From Arabidopsis thaliana (Eukaryota > Streptophyta > Magnoliopsida > Brassicales > Brassicaceae), in assembly GCF_000001735.4 (NCBI RefSeq), contig NC_003076.8:25237835-25301834 (forward strand): DNA of 64,000 nucleotides, written 5' to 3'. Shown one piece after another: positions 36,565-45,417 of this stretch. The notes beneath the pieces were generated by a model. It was not told where the DNA came from, searched no databases, and saw nothing but the letters and a program-made list of their open reading frames with translations. Each line of letters opens with the position of its first letter. Positions within the stretch are counted from its first letter, which is position 1. The position numbers and the translations under genes were made by a program.

Positions 36565-36858
36565 CTATGGGTGGTCTTTTAAGATGATTGGAATATGCTT
36601 GCACTTTGACTTATCGAGTTCTTTCTTGAGTGCCTTGAGATCTTCATGATAGACCGGACACCGATCCACTCCACCGCCGCATGAGCAGTTTTTGAGGTTT
36701 GGCGATTTCTTGAGGCGTCGATTTTCCATGTCTTCGAGAATTAGCTCACGACGTTCCGCAAGAAGGTCCGGTAATATGCCGTCGATGAGACAAAACAAAA
36801 ACAAACCGATGGCTGCAATGGCAAATACCAAATCCGCTGTATCCACTGTCAATGCCAT
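36565..36858 (-). CDS. Small single-span membrane protein with C-terminal Cys cluster, 97 aa
   Basis: An uninterrupted minus-strand frame from ATG at 36858. Residues 8-30 form one hydrophobic helix (LVFAIAAIGLFLFCLIDGIL). A charged stretch (ERRELILEDMENRRLKK) follows, then a Cys cluster: CSCGGGVDRCPVYHEDLKAL and KCKHIP. I do not recognise a named family. Its C-terminal part aligns with the ORF at 37642-37908 (xCP/R-I/V-xHEDL/I-A ... SKC), which supports a real, duplicated gene. Function unknown; topology suggests a membrane-anchored, possibly metal-binding cytosolic tail. Confidence 0.5.
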   Translation of the reverse strand: MALTVDTADLVFAIAAIGLFLFCLIDGILPDLLAERRELILEDMENRRLKKSPNLKNCSCGGGVDRCPVYHEDLKALKKELDKSKCKHIPIILKDHP

Positions 36859-37641
36859 TACTCCCCCTGATTCACAACAAATAAACTTCTAGCTAAGGAG
36901 ATATCTAAGAAACTTGGACAAGATATGTATTAATATATATAACTAAGATTTGGATGACTTCGAATTTCTTCCGATGTGGTTCAGTTTTGGATTTAGTTTC
37001 CTGAATTTAATATACAAATACAATCCTATCCCCACTCTAATTAAACCTAAACCCTTATCAAATATTGCAAGAAATAAAATAACAACTGACCCCGAAAAAA
37101 CATCACTCATGAATTTATTTATAATTTATCATCAAAGGTTTAATTATTGGGGATGGACTTGCACGTAATTCAATTGCGTACAATTAAATTAATAATGTTC
37201 TACTGCTCTATATAAGCCTAGCTAGCTATGCGTGGGACAATAACTAAAATTATGATACTTGTGAAAATCTATTAAGAAAAGTAAAAAAAAACAAATCATT
37301 AACCAAGAAACGTAGGAAAAAGTAATTATCAATTTACGATTTATTTGCGTACATATAAATTAAATTATGTAGATTAAATAGCTATAGAAACGAAAAAAGA
37401 AAGAAAAATCTTGACACGCAAGAACTTGGATGACTTCGAATTTCTTCTGATATAATACTGTTTGGACTCATTAAACGTAACCCTTTTCAAATTGCATACA
37501 CAAGATAAATTTAGGTAAAAAGTATATTCCAAAAAACTTAAGTTAGCTAGTAAAAAAAAAAAAAAATTACAATCTCAGTTCATAACCAAAAGCAAAAGAA
37601 AAACATAAAAAATGATGTTTCCTACAATATTGAAAGCTAAA
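36859..37641. other. Spacer between the two small membrane ORFs
   Basis: AT-rich. A 26-bp direct repeat (TTGGATGACTTCGAATTTCT and flanking bases) occurs at 36950-36975 and 37426-37451, and the DNA after each copy is still alignable (TTAAACxTAACCCTT...). This marks a roughly 480-bp local duplication. Confidence 0.6.
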
Positions 37642-37908
37642 TTATTTGGTTAATCTTTTAAGTTGAGAGAACATGGAACGAATACTGTCGCACTTCGAAA
37701 GACGTATAATATTGGAGAAAGCTCTTATATCTTCATGACAGATGCGGCAACAATGATCAATGTCTCCAAGTTCAATGTCTTCATCATCATCTTCTTCTTC
37801 TTCTTCTTTCCAATAATACACTGAAAAAGTATCGACAAAGATGTAGATATAGAAAGTAGCTGCGATGAAAAGAAAGTAACAGTTCACCAGGTCTTCTACT
37901 GTCGCCAT
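37642..37908 (-). CDS. Small single-span membrane protein, related to the ORF at 36565-36858, 88 aa
   Basis: ATG at 37908 on the minus strand. Residues 8-30 are hydrophobic and aromatic (NCYFLFIAATFYIYIFVDTF), followed by a strongly acidic run (EEEEEDDDEDIELGD) and the Cys/His block HCCRICHEDIRAFSN, then SKC. The block matches CPVYHEDLKAL of the neighbour in order and spacing. The acidic run is encoded by a GAA/GAT repeat. Unknown function. It could be mistaken for chance coding, but the shared architecture of two adjacent ORFs argues otherwise. Confidence 0.5.
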   Translation of the reverse strand: MATVEDLVNCYFLFIAATFYIYIFVDTFSVYYWKEEEEEDDDEDIELGDIDHCCRICHEDIRAFSNIIRLSKCDSIRSMFSQLKRLTK

Positions 37909-38549
37909 CTCTTCAATTTACTGCTATACCAACAAAATATAGTTTCTGTTAAATAAACGATGATGATTCACAACTAATGATCTACCTAGCTAGGGTTTTA
38001 CCAAAGGAAGGTATTTATATTTTATAGGGGAGCATCCAAAATTTTATTTGGGTTTGGTTACAAGTTAAAACGCCTTGGTATAAAAATAACGCAAGGACTA
38101 GCACTAATTTTATTTGGGCTTGAAAGTGGCCCAAGCCCAAGACATTAGAAATGTTGGTCGATGAAATATCAAAAGCGTCGTGCTCTCTACAGATAAATTC
38201 TTTATCTTCTTCCACTACTCTGCGCCGCTTTGTCTCTGTCGCAATCTCGTAAGCTTCTTCAGTCTTCTCTTAGTTTAATCATTGGTCGTAATTTGTATTC
38301 GTTCGAATTGAGTGCTGTGATGTTGAAAACCTAAATTTATCGGGTCCTGATGACGTAATGGGACTCGGGAACGATCTTTGAGTTAGAAGTATTTTTGCAG
38401 TTTTGTGTAGAGTTTCACAAAATTCTTCGGTTTTTTTAAACTGTGGATCAAAATAACTGCTATGTAAATCTGATTTTTGTTTCAAAGCCTGTAATTTTGT
38501 TATACAGTTTTACTGTATAAGCTGATTGTGTTTATTTGAACAGAACCAT
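37909..38549 (+). promoter_or_regulatory. FOLB2 promoter and leader with 5' UTR intron
   Basis: 38067-38151 is a diverged copy of 33931-34004, the region upstream of the F-box gene. The leader appears spliced: donor GTAAGC at 38249 and acceptor TTGAACAG ending at 38543, seven bases before the ATG. Confidence 0.6.
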
Positions 38550-39249
38550 ATGGAGAAAGACATGGCAATGATGGGAGACAAACTGATACTGAGAGGCTTG
38601 AAATTTTATGGTTTCCATGGAGCTATTCCTGAAGAGAAGACGCTTGGCCAGATGTTTATGCTTGACATCGATGCTTGGATGTGTCTCAAAAAGGCTGGTC
38701 TATCAGACAACTTAGCTGATTCTGTCAGCTATGTCGACATTTACAAGTTAGTTTTAATTACTAATATGAGAGGATTTGCTAGAGATAGTTAACTAAATTC
38801 TCCCCTTTACTCTTGACCAATCCATTTTTATTGTGACCTCATCCAAAAATGACAAGCTTTGCTTATATAACAATTTGTCATCACTATCTGTGTCACTGAG
38901 TGATGCATTGATTATAGGATATGAAATGATTCTTTGAGATTGAAGATTTGAAAAGGTTGTGTGTAGGTTATGTAGTAGTGACTACACTTTTCATATGCTG
39001 TGTTTGAAACTGTATCATAATTTGTTTTGGAATGGAATGAATAATCTTAGCGTGGCAAAGGAAGTTGTAGAAGGGTCATCAAGAAACCTTCTGGAGAGAG
39101 TTGCAGGACTTATAGCTTCCAAAACTCTGGAAATATCCCCTCGGATAACAGCTGTTCGAGTGAAGCTATGGAAGCCAAATGTTGCGCTTATTCAAAGCAC
39201 TATCGATTATTTAGGTGTCGAGATTTTCAGAGATCGCGCAACTGAATAA
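38550..39249 (+). CDS. FOLB2: Dihydroneopterin aldolase FOLB2
   Basis: Coding exons 38550-38746 and 39051-39249 give 131 residues. The FolB fold is clear: KLILRGLKFYGFHGAIPEEK, with the catalytic-site Tyr/His region and Glu, then GQMFMLDIDAWM, DSVSYVDIYNVAK and the C-terminal VRVKLWKPNVAL that carries the conserved Lys. The enzyme (EC 4.1.2.25) cleaves dihydroneopterin to hydroxymethyl-dihydropterin and glycolaldehyde in folate synthesis; plant forms act in the cytosol as octamers. No transit peptide is present, which fits. The start is the first ATG after the leader intron. Intact; recalled as AT5G62980. Confidence 0.95.
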
Positions 39250-39993
39250 CACTAAAAGAATCATTTGTATCCCAGTTCTGTTGTATACATGGAAATTTTA
39301 TTTTTTCATATCCAAAAGCTTTTGTAACATGTCATTGATTTTGAAGAATTTTTCTGTTACAAAGTTTAAATAAGATGAAAGATTGGGAAATATTATTGTA
39401 CTTGAGATTCTCTCAGCAAAATTCAGTATGGCAACATTTGAAGCCTCTCTTGTTTATTAGAATTTGTGATGTAATTGTGTTTCTTTTTTGCATTTTTTTT
39501 TACGGGGTCCTTTTTAAACAAAAATGAACATGAGGACCTCTATTGCAAAATTCGGAATCCTTCTTCAGATGCTAGAAATAACACGTGTAAAGACACATTC
39601 CATGTTGCAGAAATTACAGTCCGCTTTTGCTTTGATCATTCAAAGATCATTCCCTCCTTTTACTTTTGTCTTTGTAAGGTTCATCACCGCAATTACCAAA
39701 GGTAAAAGATTTTAACCGACAAATCTCTCCTCTCTTCCCATGTTTGCTTGTTATGTCGATTATGCAATTGGCAAGTTTTGTAATTGGCTTCTCTCAGCTG
39801 CTTATAGTTGCACACCATGTGTTTGTATAAATGCCTGAAAGACCTACTTGCTTCTGAATTCGTACTTTCTATTGGTAGATTTTGGGTTTTCTGATTAATT
39901 GTTTCGACTTTTGAGATAGCCCTGTATTAAAATTTGATCCTTTCTTTGATTATGTTTAGGATCAAGAAGATGAATTTCTGAGAGATTTTGCGG
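39250..39993 (+). promoter_or_regulatory. FOLB2 3' UTR, EMB1692 promoter and leader
   Basis: The first part is the FOLB2 3' UTR. Upstream of EMB1692 a probable leader intron runs 39702-39959 (CCAAAG/GTAAAAG to GTTTAG/GATC). The leader carries upstream ATGs, including a four-codon uORF (M-N-F-stop) at 39970-39981, just before the main start. Confidence 0.45.
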
Positions 39994-41478
39994 ATGATGA
40001 TGGCGCTTACTCAACTGGTTCCTTCTTCTCCAGAGAAGCTGTTCTGTTTCTCCAGCTTCTTCCTCCCTTCAATTCCTCTGGAGATTCGTAGAAGTAACGT
40101 AACTACGAAAACCAGTTCCAAGAAACTCGGAAGTCTGTCTTTGAACATCTCATGTTCAGCTCACAAGATTGTTCGGAGTCCATCTTTAGACAGACATGTA
40201 GTGAAGCAGAACAGAGTTCGCTTTGTGCAGAAGTTGAACACTTTGCTTCTCTCTAAACCAAAGCATTACATTCCAATTGAAATCCTCTATAAATGTCGTT
40301 CTTACCTCTGCATCGAAAATCCATTGGCCATTCTCTCAATGATCCGTCGGTATCCTACAATCTTTGAACTTTTTACGACACCTACGCCACATTTGCCTAT
40401 GAATGCCACTAAGCCGTTATCTCAACTCTGTGTTCGTTTGACATCGGCTGCATCATCCCTTGCAATGCAAGAATTGAATCTGAAGTCTGAGATCTCTGAT
40501 AAATTGGCTACTAAGCTCCAGAAGCTACTAATGTTGTCATCTCACCGCAGGTTGCTTTTGTCTAAACTGGTTCACATTGCCCCAGATTTTGGCTTCCCTC
40601 CTAATTTCAGGTCTCGGCTCTGCAATGACTATCCGGACAAGTTCAAGACTGTGGATACTTCCTATGGAAGAGCACTGGAGCTTGTCTCGTCGGATCCCGA
40701 ATTGGCGAACCAAATGCCATCTCCTGAAGTTGATAGGGGTTTGATTGTTGATCGTCCTTTGAAGTTCAAGCGCTTGAATCTTCGGAGAGGTTTAAATTTG
40801 AAGAGACGGCACCAAGGTTTCTTGATAAAGTTCAGAGAATCACCTGACGTGTGTCCTTACAAAATGTCATCTGACTATCTGGCAAGTGAGTCAATTGAGG
40901 CGGAGAAGCGAGCTTGCGCAGTTGTAAGAGAGGTGTTGGGGTTAACGGTTGAGAAAAGGACCTTGATTGATCATTTGACACATTTCAGGAAGGAGTTTTC
41001 TTTACCAAATAAGTTAAGAGACTTGATTGTGAGACATCCAGAGCTATTCTATGTGAGTATAAAAGGCATGAGAGACTCTGTGTTTCTCGTTGAAGCATAC
41101 AATGACAATGGTGATCTTCTAGATAAAGATGAGAGATTGGTGATAAGAGAACGTTTGATAGATCTTATTCAAGAAGGAAAGAGAATTAGACGTGAACGAA
41201 GAAGAAAAGGCGCCACACTTGGTGATAAAAGCGTGGAAGAGAAAAGGAAAGATGATGAAACAATTGATGATTATGATAGTGATCTGGATGATGAATATGA
41301 AGATGGGTTTGAGAATTTGTTTGACTCAGAAGATTTAGGTGTGGAATATCATTTCGACGAAGAAGATGATGATGATGAGGCAGGGGTTAATGGTGAAAGT
41401 GTAGAGTATTGGAGTAGAAAGCTTTCGTCTTCAGGTAGTAGCAGTGATGAAGCAAATAGTGCTGTGGAATCATGGTGA
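39994..41478 (+). CDS. EMB1692: PORR-domain organelle RNA-binding protein EMB1692
   Basis: A single coding exon of 494 residues from ATG at 39994; the open frame extends to a TTG at 39988. The basic, Ser-rich N-terminus looks like an organellar presequence. The PORR (DUF860) domain covers about residues 70-400: QKLNTLLLSKPKHYIPIEIL, IRRYPTIFELF, LLMLSSHRRLLLSKLVHIAPD and NKLRDLIVRHPELFYVSIKG. The tail is highly acidic (DDYDSDLDDEYEDG, DEEDDDDEAG). PORR proteins bind RNA and promote splicing of group II introns in plastids or mitochondria. This gene is recalled as an embryo-defective locus. Its 3' end is duplicated at 42046-42277. Confidence 0.93.
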   Translation: MMMALTQLVPSSPEKLFCFSSFFLPSIPLEIRRSNVTTKTSSKKLGSLSLNISCSAHKIVRSPSLDRHVVKQNRVRFVQKLNTLLLSKPKHYIPIEILYKCRSYLCIENPLAILSMIRRYPTIFELFTTPTPHLPMNATKPLSQLCVRLTSAASSLAMQELNLKSEISDKLATKLQKLLMLSSHRRLLLSKLVHIAPDFGFPPNFRSRLCNDYPDKFKTVDTSYGRALELVSSDPELANQMPSPEVDRGLIVDRPLKFKRLNLRRGLNLKRRHQGFLIKFRESPDVCPYKMSSDYLASESIEAEKRACAVVREVLGLTVEKRTLIDHLTHFRKEFSLPNKLRDLIVRHPELFYVSIKGMRDSVFLVEAYNDNGDLLDKDERLVIRERLIDLIQEGKRIRRERRRKGATLGDKSVEEKRKDDETIDDYDSDLDDEYEDGFENLFDSEDLGVEYHFDEEDDDDEAGVNGESVEYWSRKLSSSGSSSDEANSAVESW

Positions 41479-41698
41479 TGGAAAATGTTAAATAGATCGT
41501 TTTGATATTTATACTCAGAAAATTGTACGCAATTACACAATAACATAATGTTTATGTCGTTAATCTTATTCTCATTGGCTTTAGAGCTGTGTGTATTGAT
41601 GAAATAGTTCGGGATAATGGTAATATTGAATGGGCTTACGAAAGAATATGAGGCCTTTTAACTAAACGAGCCCATTTAAGCATTGAAAGAAGTCGAAA
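41479..41698. other. EMB1692 3' UTR and U6 upstream flank
   Basis: About 100 bases of 3' UTR that recur downstream of the U6 gene, then an unremarkable flank up to the snRNA promoter. Confidence 0.5.
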
Positions 41699-41741
41699 GT
41701 CCCACATCGCTTAGAACAAAATAAGAAGTTGCGTTTATATA
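41699..41741 (+). promoter_or_regulatory. U6 snRNA promoter: USE and TATA box
   Basis: The upstream sequence element GTCCCACATCG is at 41699-41709, a perfect match to RTCCCACATCG. A TATA box TTTATATA is at 41734-41741. The 24-base gap between them is the Pol III spacing of dicot U6 genes; Pol II snRNA genes have about ten bases more. The TATA-to-start gap is 23 bases. Confidence 0.93.
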
Positions 41742-41764
41742 CAGGTAGAGTCGAAGTAGTGATT

Positions 41765-41784
41765 GTCCCTTCGGGGACATCCGA

Positions 41785-41816
<32 letters not shown>

Positions 41817-41866
41817 GGCCCCTGCGCAAGGATGACACGCATAAATCGAGAAATGGTCCAAATTTT
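41765..41866 (+). ncRNA. U6 spliceosomal snRNA gene
   Basis: The sequence starts GTCCCTTCGGGGACATCCGA with the 5' stem-loop. The central region contains the invariant ACAGAGA box (ATACAGAGAAGATTAGCATG) and the AGC of the catalytic triad. It ends AAATGGTCCAAATTTTTT, where the T run is the Pol III terminator. About 102 nt, as for other plant U6 RNAs, and no damage seen by eye. U6 forms the catalytic core of the spliceosome with U2 and U5 in the nucleus. The complete USE/TATA promoter suggests an active gene, not a pseudogene. Confidence 0.97.
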
Positions 41867-41870
41867 TTTT
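41863..41870 (+). terminator. Pol III T-run terminator of U6
   Basis: Eight consecutive T residues directly after CCAA of the U6 3' end; a run of four or more T is enough for Pol III. Confidence 0.9.
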
Positions 41871-42045
41871 GAAAATTTTCCCGGTTAGTTAATCGGTATG
41901 GGTAGTAAACCGACGTGTCGGATCTTTGTCATACTCATTAGTCATTACCGAATCTAGTTGGTCAGAGGGTTTCTGGATAATACCTTGTAAGAACCTGAAG
42001 AAGAGGTTTTTTGATAGGCATCATTCTTATGACTATCCGAGAAGG

Positions 42046-42277
42046 AATCATTTTGATGAAGAAGATGACGATGACAAGGCATGAGCAGTGATATTGGAGT
42101 AGAAAACTTTCTTCTTCTCCTGGTAGTAAGAGTGATGAAGCAAAAAGTGTTGTGAAATCATGTTAAGAGAGTAGAAAAACCATCAATGTTTTGATATTTT
42201 TGTATATTCGAAAATTGTTGCAATTACACAAGAACACACTGTTTCTGTTTGGTATCTTATTCTCATTTGCTTCAGAG
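42046..42277 (+). pseudogene. Duplicated 3' end of EMB1692
   Basis: Aligns with 41349-41585: acidic tail codons (CATTTTGATGAAGAAGATGA), the TATTGGAGTAGAAAxCTTTC stretch, the stop region and the 3' UTR including AATTACACAAxAACA and TTATTCTCATTxGCTT. Roughly three quarters of positions match by eye, with indels. No other EMB1692 sequence is present. The U6 gene lies between parent and copy. Confidence 0.85.
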
Positions 42278-42316
42278 AAGCGAATTTAGCATACAAAACT
42301 GTGCGCGTTCCCTTCT

Positions 42317-43629
42317 TTATTTTCTCAACTGTTGTTCGAGTCTCTCAATGGCTGCACCAACACCACTCGTGACCTCACCGTGGTGGCCTGTGTCAACGTT
42401 ATTGCCTTCGTTTGCTTTCTTCATGAGCTTCAGTTGTACCCACCCTGTAGAATCAATGCAAGTATCACTTAGTTCTAGCCAACTTTCCAATCCTCCCTGA
42501 TGCTTCTCTATCATTCTCTAAATATGGTAATGACTTGTAAGACTTATTTATGTAAATAAATTACCAAGAGGGAAGCACACTGTGGCTCCAAGAACTGAAC
42601 CAAGCAACACATTCCGCGCACGCCAAGCAAGAGACCCCGGCACTGCCACATTTTGATTAGAGGTAAAAATATGTTAGGACACAGAAAAGTTAACATCCTG
42701 AATCTAATAAGCCACAAGTCCAAAGGAGGATGCAGAGAGTTTGGGATGTATCAGTACTGATTAGGCCAAAAACTGCAGCAGTAGCTGAACCAGCTCCAAC
42801 CACATTGAAAACATCATGCACTCCTCGGGTCTCAGCTAAAAAGTTTTGTAGACTAAAGAAGGAAGCAGTGAACATTCCAAGACGCATCCCTCCAATGAGG
42901 GAGCCACGAGTTACTCGGATGAACCTTTTCTCCATTGCATCTCGCATCAACCTGTGTTGTTCACGCTTATCCTGTGTACTACCCATCTTCAACATCACTT
43001 CTGCATCTTTGCTCTGTTTCAAACCACACACACACTGATTTTAACACAGGAAATAATATTCAGCTAAAAGTCTTAAACTTTGATATCTTATGAGTTCAGT
43101 CTAGTACCAGAAGTCACTAAGTTACACCAAGGTAGTGGAATCGAAACACAAATCTCAAGGACAAGTAACGAGCTTGAATCTGAAATTGAAAGCAGACATA
43201 CCACAGAAGCAGAAGCTTCTTTGCTCCCTCCATATAGCAATCCTGCAAATACTCCAACAACAGTTGCTGTTCCCCAGTTGGGATTTCCAGCTAATCTTGA
43301 AGAATTCTGTTTTATATAACATAAAAAGCAATCACACCACAAGTAAACTATGAACCAATCACTTAAAAACCCTAACTTTTATGTAGATTCTTGAAATGAT
43401 AATCATAAAGAACACATATTTTGAAAAGCTTTGCTTCTAACAATGATCTTATCACAGGGAAAATGAATATAAATACAATTTCAAGTAAGTGATCCCGATT
43501 CGAATGATCTTATTCTATGCATTTGAACAATACAACCCTAAACCGGCTTGTCGCTTAAGGAAAATCGTTGAGAGGGAACATAAATCTCACCCCTGGGATT
43601 GTTTCTTCGGGTTTTTCTACCGCTTCCAT
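42317..43629 (-). CDS. Tim17/Tim22/Tim23 family protein, 201 aa
   Basis: Minus-strand exons 43591-43629, 43202-43306, 42758-43013, 42565-42642 and 42317-42444. The Tim17-type core has Gly-rich helices: GTATVVGVFAGLLYGG, RVTRGSLIGGMRLGMFTASF and VGAGSATAAVFGLIM, followed by LAWRARNVLLGSVLGATVCF. A soluble, basic C-terminus follows (EVTSGVGAAIERLEQQLRK). The family forms membrane translocation pores in mitochondria and, as PRAT proteins, in chloroplasts. Which organelle applies cannot be read from the sequence. It shares a 275-bp divergent promoter with the DPH7-like gene. Recalled as AT5G63000. Confidence 0.9.
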
Positions 43630-43904
43630 AGATGACTGATCAAACACTATCGCCGTAATCTCCTTCTCCGCCGTAGTCTCTTTCTCCTTCAGTCCAACTA
43701 AAGGTAGAAGACGACCAGAACGGTTTAATTAATCATCGGCGATCTATCTTAACCGATCAAATTTTCCTAGACCGGTTAAATTTGTCATAACCGGTCGCAT
43801 AGACCAATTTATGTTTTCTTATGCGGAACGTCTTCGTATTCCTTTAAAACGCTTTATTTTAGCCGCCGGGGAAAAAATTGGTGACAAGAGCAGAGAGAGT
43901 CGCC
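43630..43904. promoter_or_regulatory. Divergent promoter, Tim17-family gene and DPH7-like gene
   Basis: 275 bases between two divergent ATGs. The repeated motif ACCGGT(T) or AACCGGTC occurs four times or so between 43720 and 43800. No TATA box is obvious. Confidence 0.5.
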
Positions 43905-45133
43905 ATGGACGCAGCAGATTGCTATCTCGAAGGAAACGCCGACGCCGTAGAATTCTGTCCTCACGAGTCTTACGCAAACTTGCTCGCAGCTTCGACTTAT
44001 ACACTTCAAGAAGGAGATTGTCCCTCTCGATCCGGGTCAGTGTATCTATTTGATGTCGGAGATGTTGAAGATGTTGGCTTGAATCTTATCCAGAAAATTG
44101 ACACTGCTGGAGTTTTCGATATCCGGTGGAGTCGTGGTGGCGATGGAGGAGACGTGGCGCTTGCTCAGGCTGATGCTGATGGATGCTTGATAGTTTACAA
44201 GATAGATGAGACTGAAAGTAAAGGTACTAACTTTTTTTATCTTGTAATGGAAACTTCTGAATCAATGGACTCAGTAATTAAGTGAAATAAAAATTGGAAC
44301 TTTGGTGTAATCCAAAGGGAGATCTGTAAAGGATCAATTGCTGGGTTGTTCTTAATATGCAGCTAAGCTTTGTTTTGTTAGCTTGTTGGTGATCTGAGTA
44401 AAGTTTTATGCTTGAAACAGGTACTCTGAGAGAAGTCTCCGGGAAAAGAATCAGCTCATCAATGTGTCTTTGTTTGGATTGGGATCCATCATCAACATCA
44501 ATCGTTGTTGGTTTATCAGATGGCTCTGCTTCAGTTGTTTCATTCACGGATTCTAATCTAGAAACAGTTCAAGAATGGAAAGGGCATGACTTTGAGCTTT
44601 GGACGGCGTCATTCGATCTCAACAATCCTAATTTGGTCTATACTGGATCAGATGATTGCAAGTTCAGCTGTTGGGATATCAGAGATAGTCCGGCTGACAA
44701 TCGGGTTTTTCAGAATTCCAAAGTTCATACAATGGGTGTTTGCTGTATTTCATCAAACCCAAGTGATCCTTACTCTATATTCACCGGAAGTTATGATGAA
44801 ACCTTAAGAGTTTGGGACACGAGGTCTGTTTCGAGACCTCTGAACGAAACATCAGTGTCTTTAGGTGGTGGAGTGTGGAGAATCAAGCACCATCCTTCTC
44901 TGAGCGGTGTTGTATTGGCGGCTTGTATGCATAACGGTTTTGCTTTAGCGAAGGTTAGTGATGGGAAAGGTGAAGTGTTGGAGAGTTATAACAAGCATCA
45001 TTCTCTTGCTTATGGAGCAGATTGGTACAGAGGGAAAGATCAGAAGCAAAGCGTTGTGGCAACTTGTTCGTTTTATGATCGGCTTCTTCGGGTATGGATG
45101 CCGATAACTGATTTTTCCACACGATGTTCCTAA
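43905..45133 (+). CDS. WD40 protein, diphthine methylesterase DPH7-like, 343 aa
   Basis: Exons 43905-44223 and 44421-45133. The ATG sits in a good context (GCCATGG). WD repeats include HDFELWTASFDLNNPNLVYT, TGSDDCKFSCWDIR, FTGSYDETLRVWDTRSVSRP and CSFYDRLLRVWMP. The order GSDD-CWDIR, SYDE-WDTR, GGGVWRIKHHP, AACMHNGF and YGADW is that of DPH7/Rrt2 (WDR85), the esterase that removes a methyl group from the diphthine intermediate on eEF2 in diphthamide synthesis. General annotation often stops at 'WD40 protein'; I infer the specific role from this motif order. Length is slightly shorter than human DPH7. Recalled as AT5G63010. Confidence 0.85.
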
Positions 45134-45417
45134 ACTTAAGAACACAGCTGTTAAGGTAGATTCATCTGTGCTCCGACTTGAATTAGGAAATTTCTTTGAG
45201 CTCTGATTTCGAAGGGTCATGTTGTTGTACTTCGTTTTCCTTATTTCCCGGAATATTTATTTGGTTGAAGTTGTTTCAAGAACCATCTGATATGGTTGAA
45301 ACAACTTGAACCCCATACTTAATGAAAGTGAATTTAATAACATATGTTGAGTTGGAGCAATAACACTTATGTCTGAATATTTAAGTCACTCAATATCAGC
45401 AACAAGAAGTCATCGTC
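45134..45417. other. Convergent 3' region with a strong hairpin
   Basis: 284 bases between the ends of the DPH7-like gene and the NLR. An inverted repeat at 45263-45312 has arms GGTTGAAGTTGTTTCAA and TTGAAACAACTTGAACC with one mismatch, and the pairing continues through a 3-nt bulge to a short loop. Confidence 0.8.

Noticed and set aside
39988-39993. EMB1692 start at 39988
   Set aside because: The codon there is TTG; the first ATG of the frame is at 39994.
43878-43904. DPH7-like gene starting at 43878
   Set aside because: That codon is TTG; the ATG at 43905 has a good initiation context.
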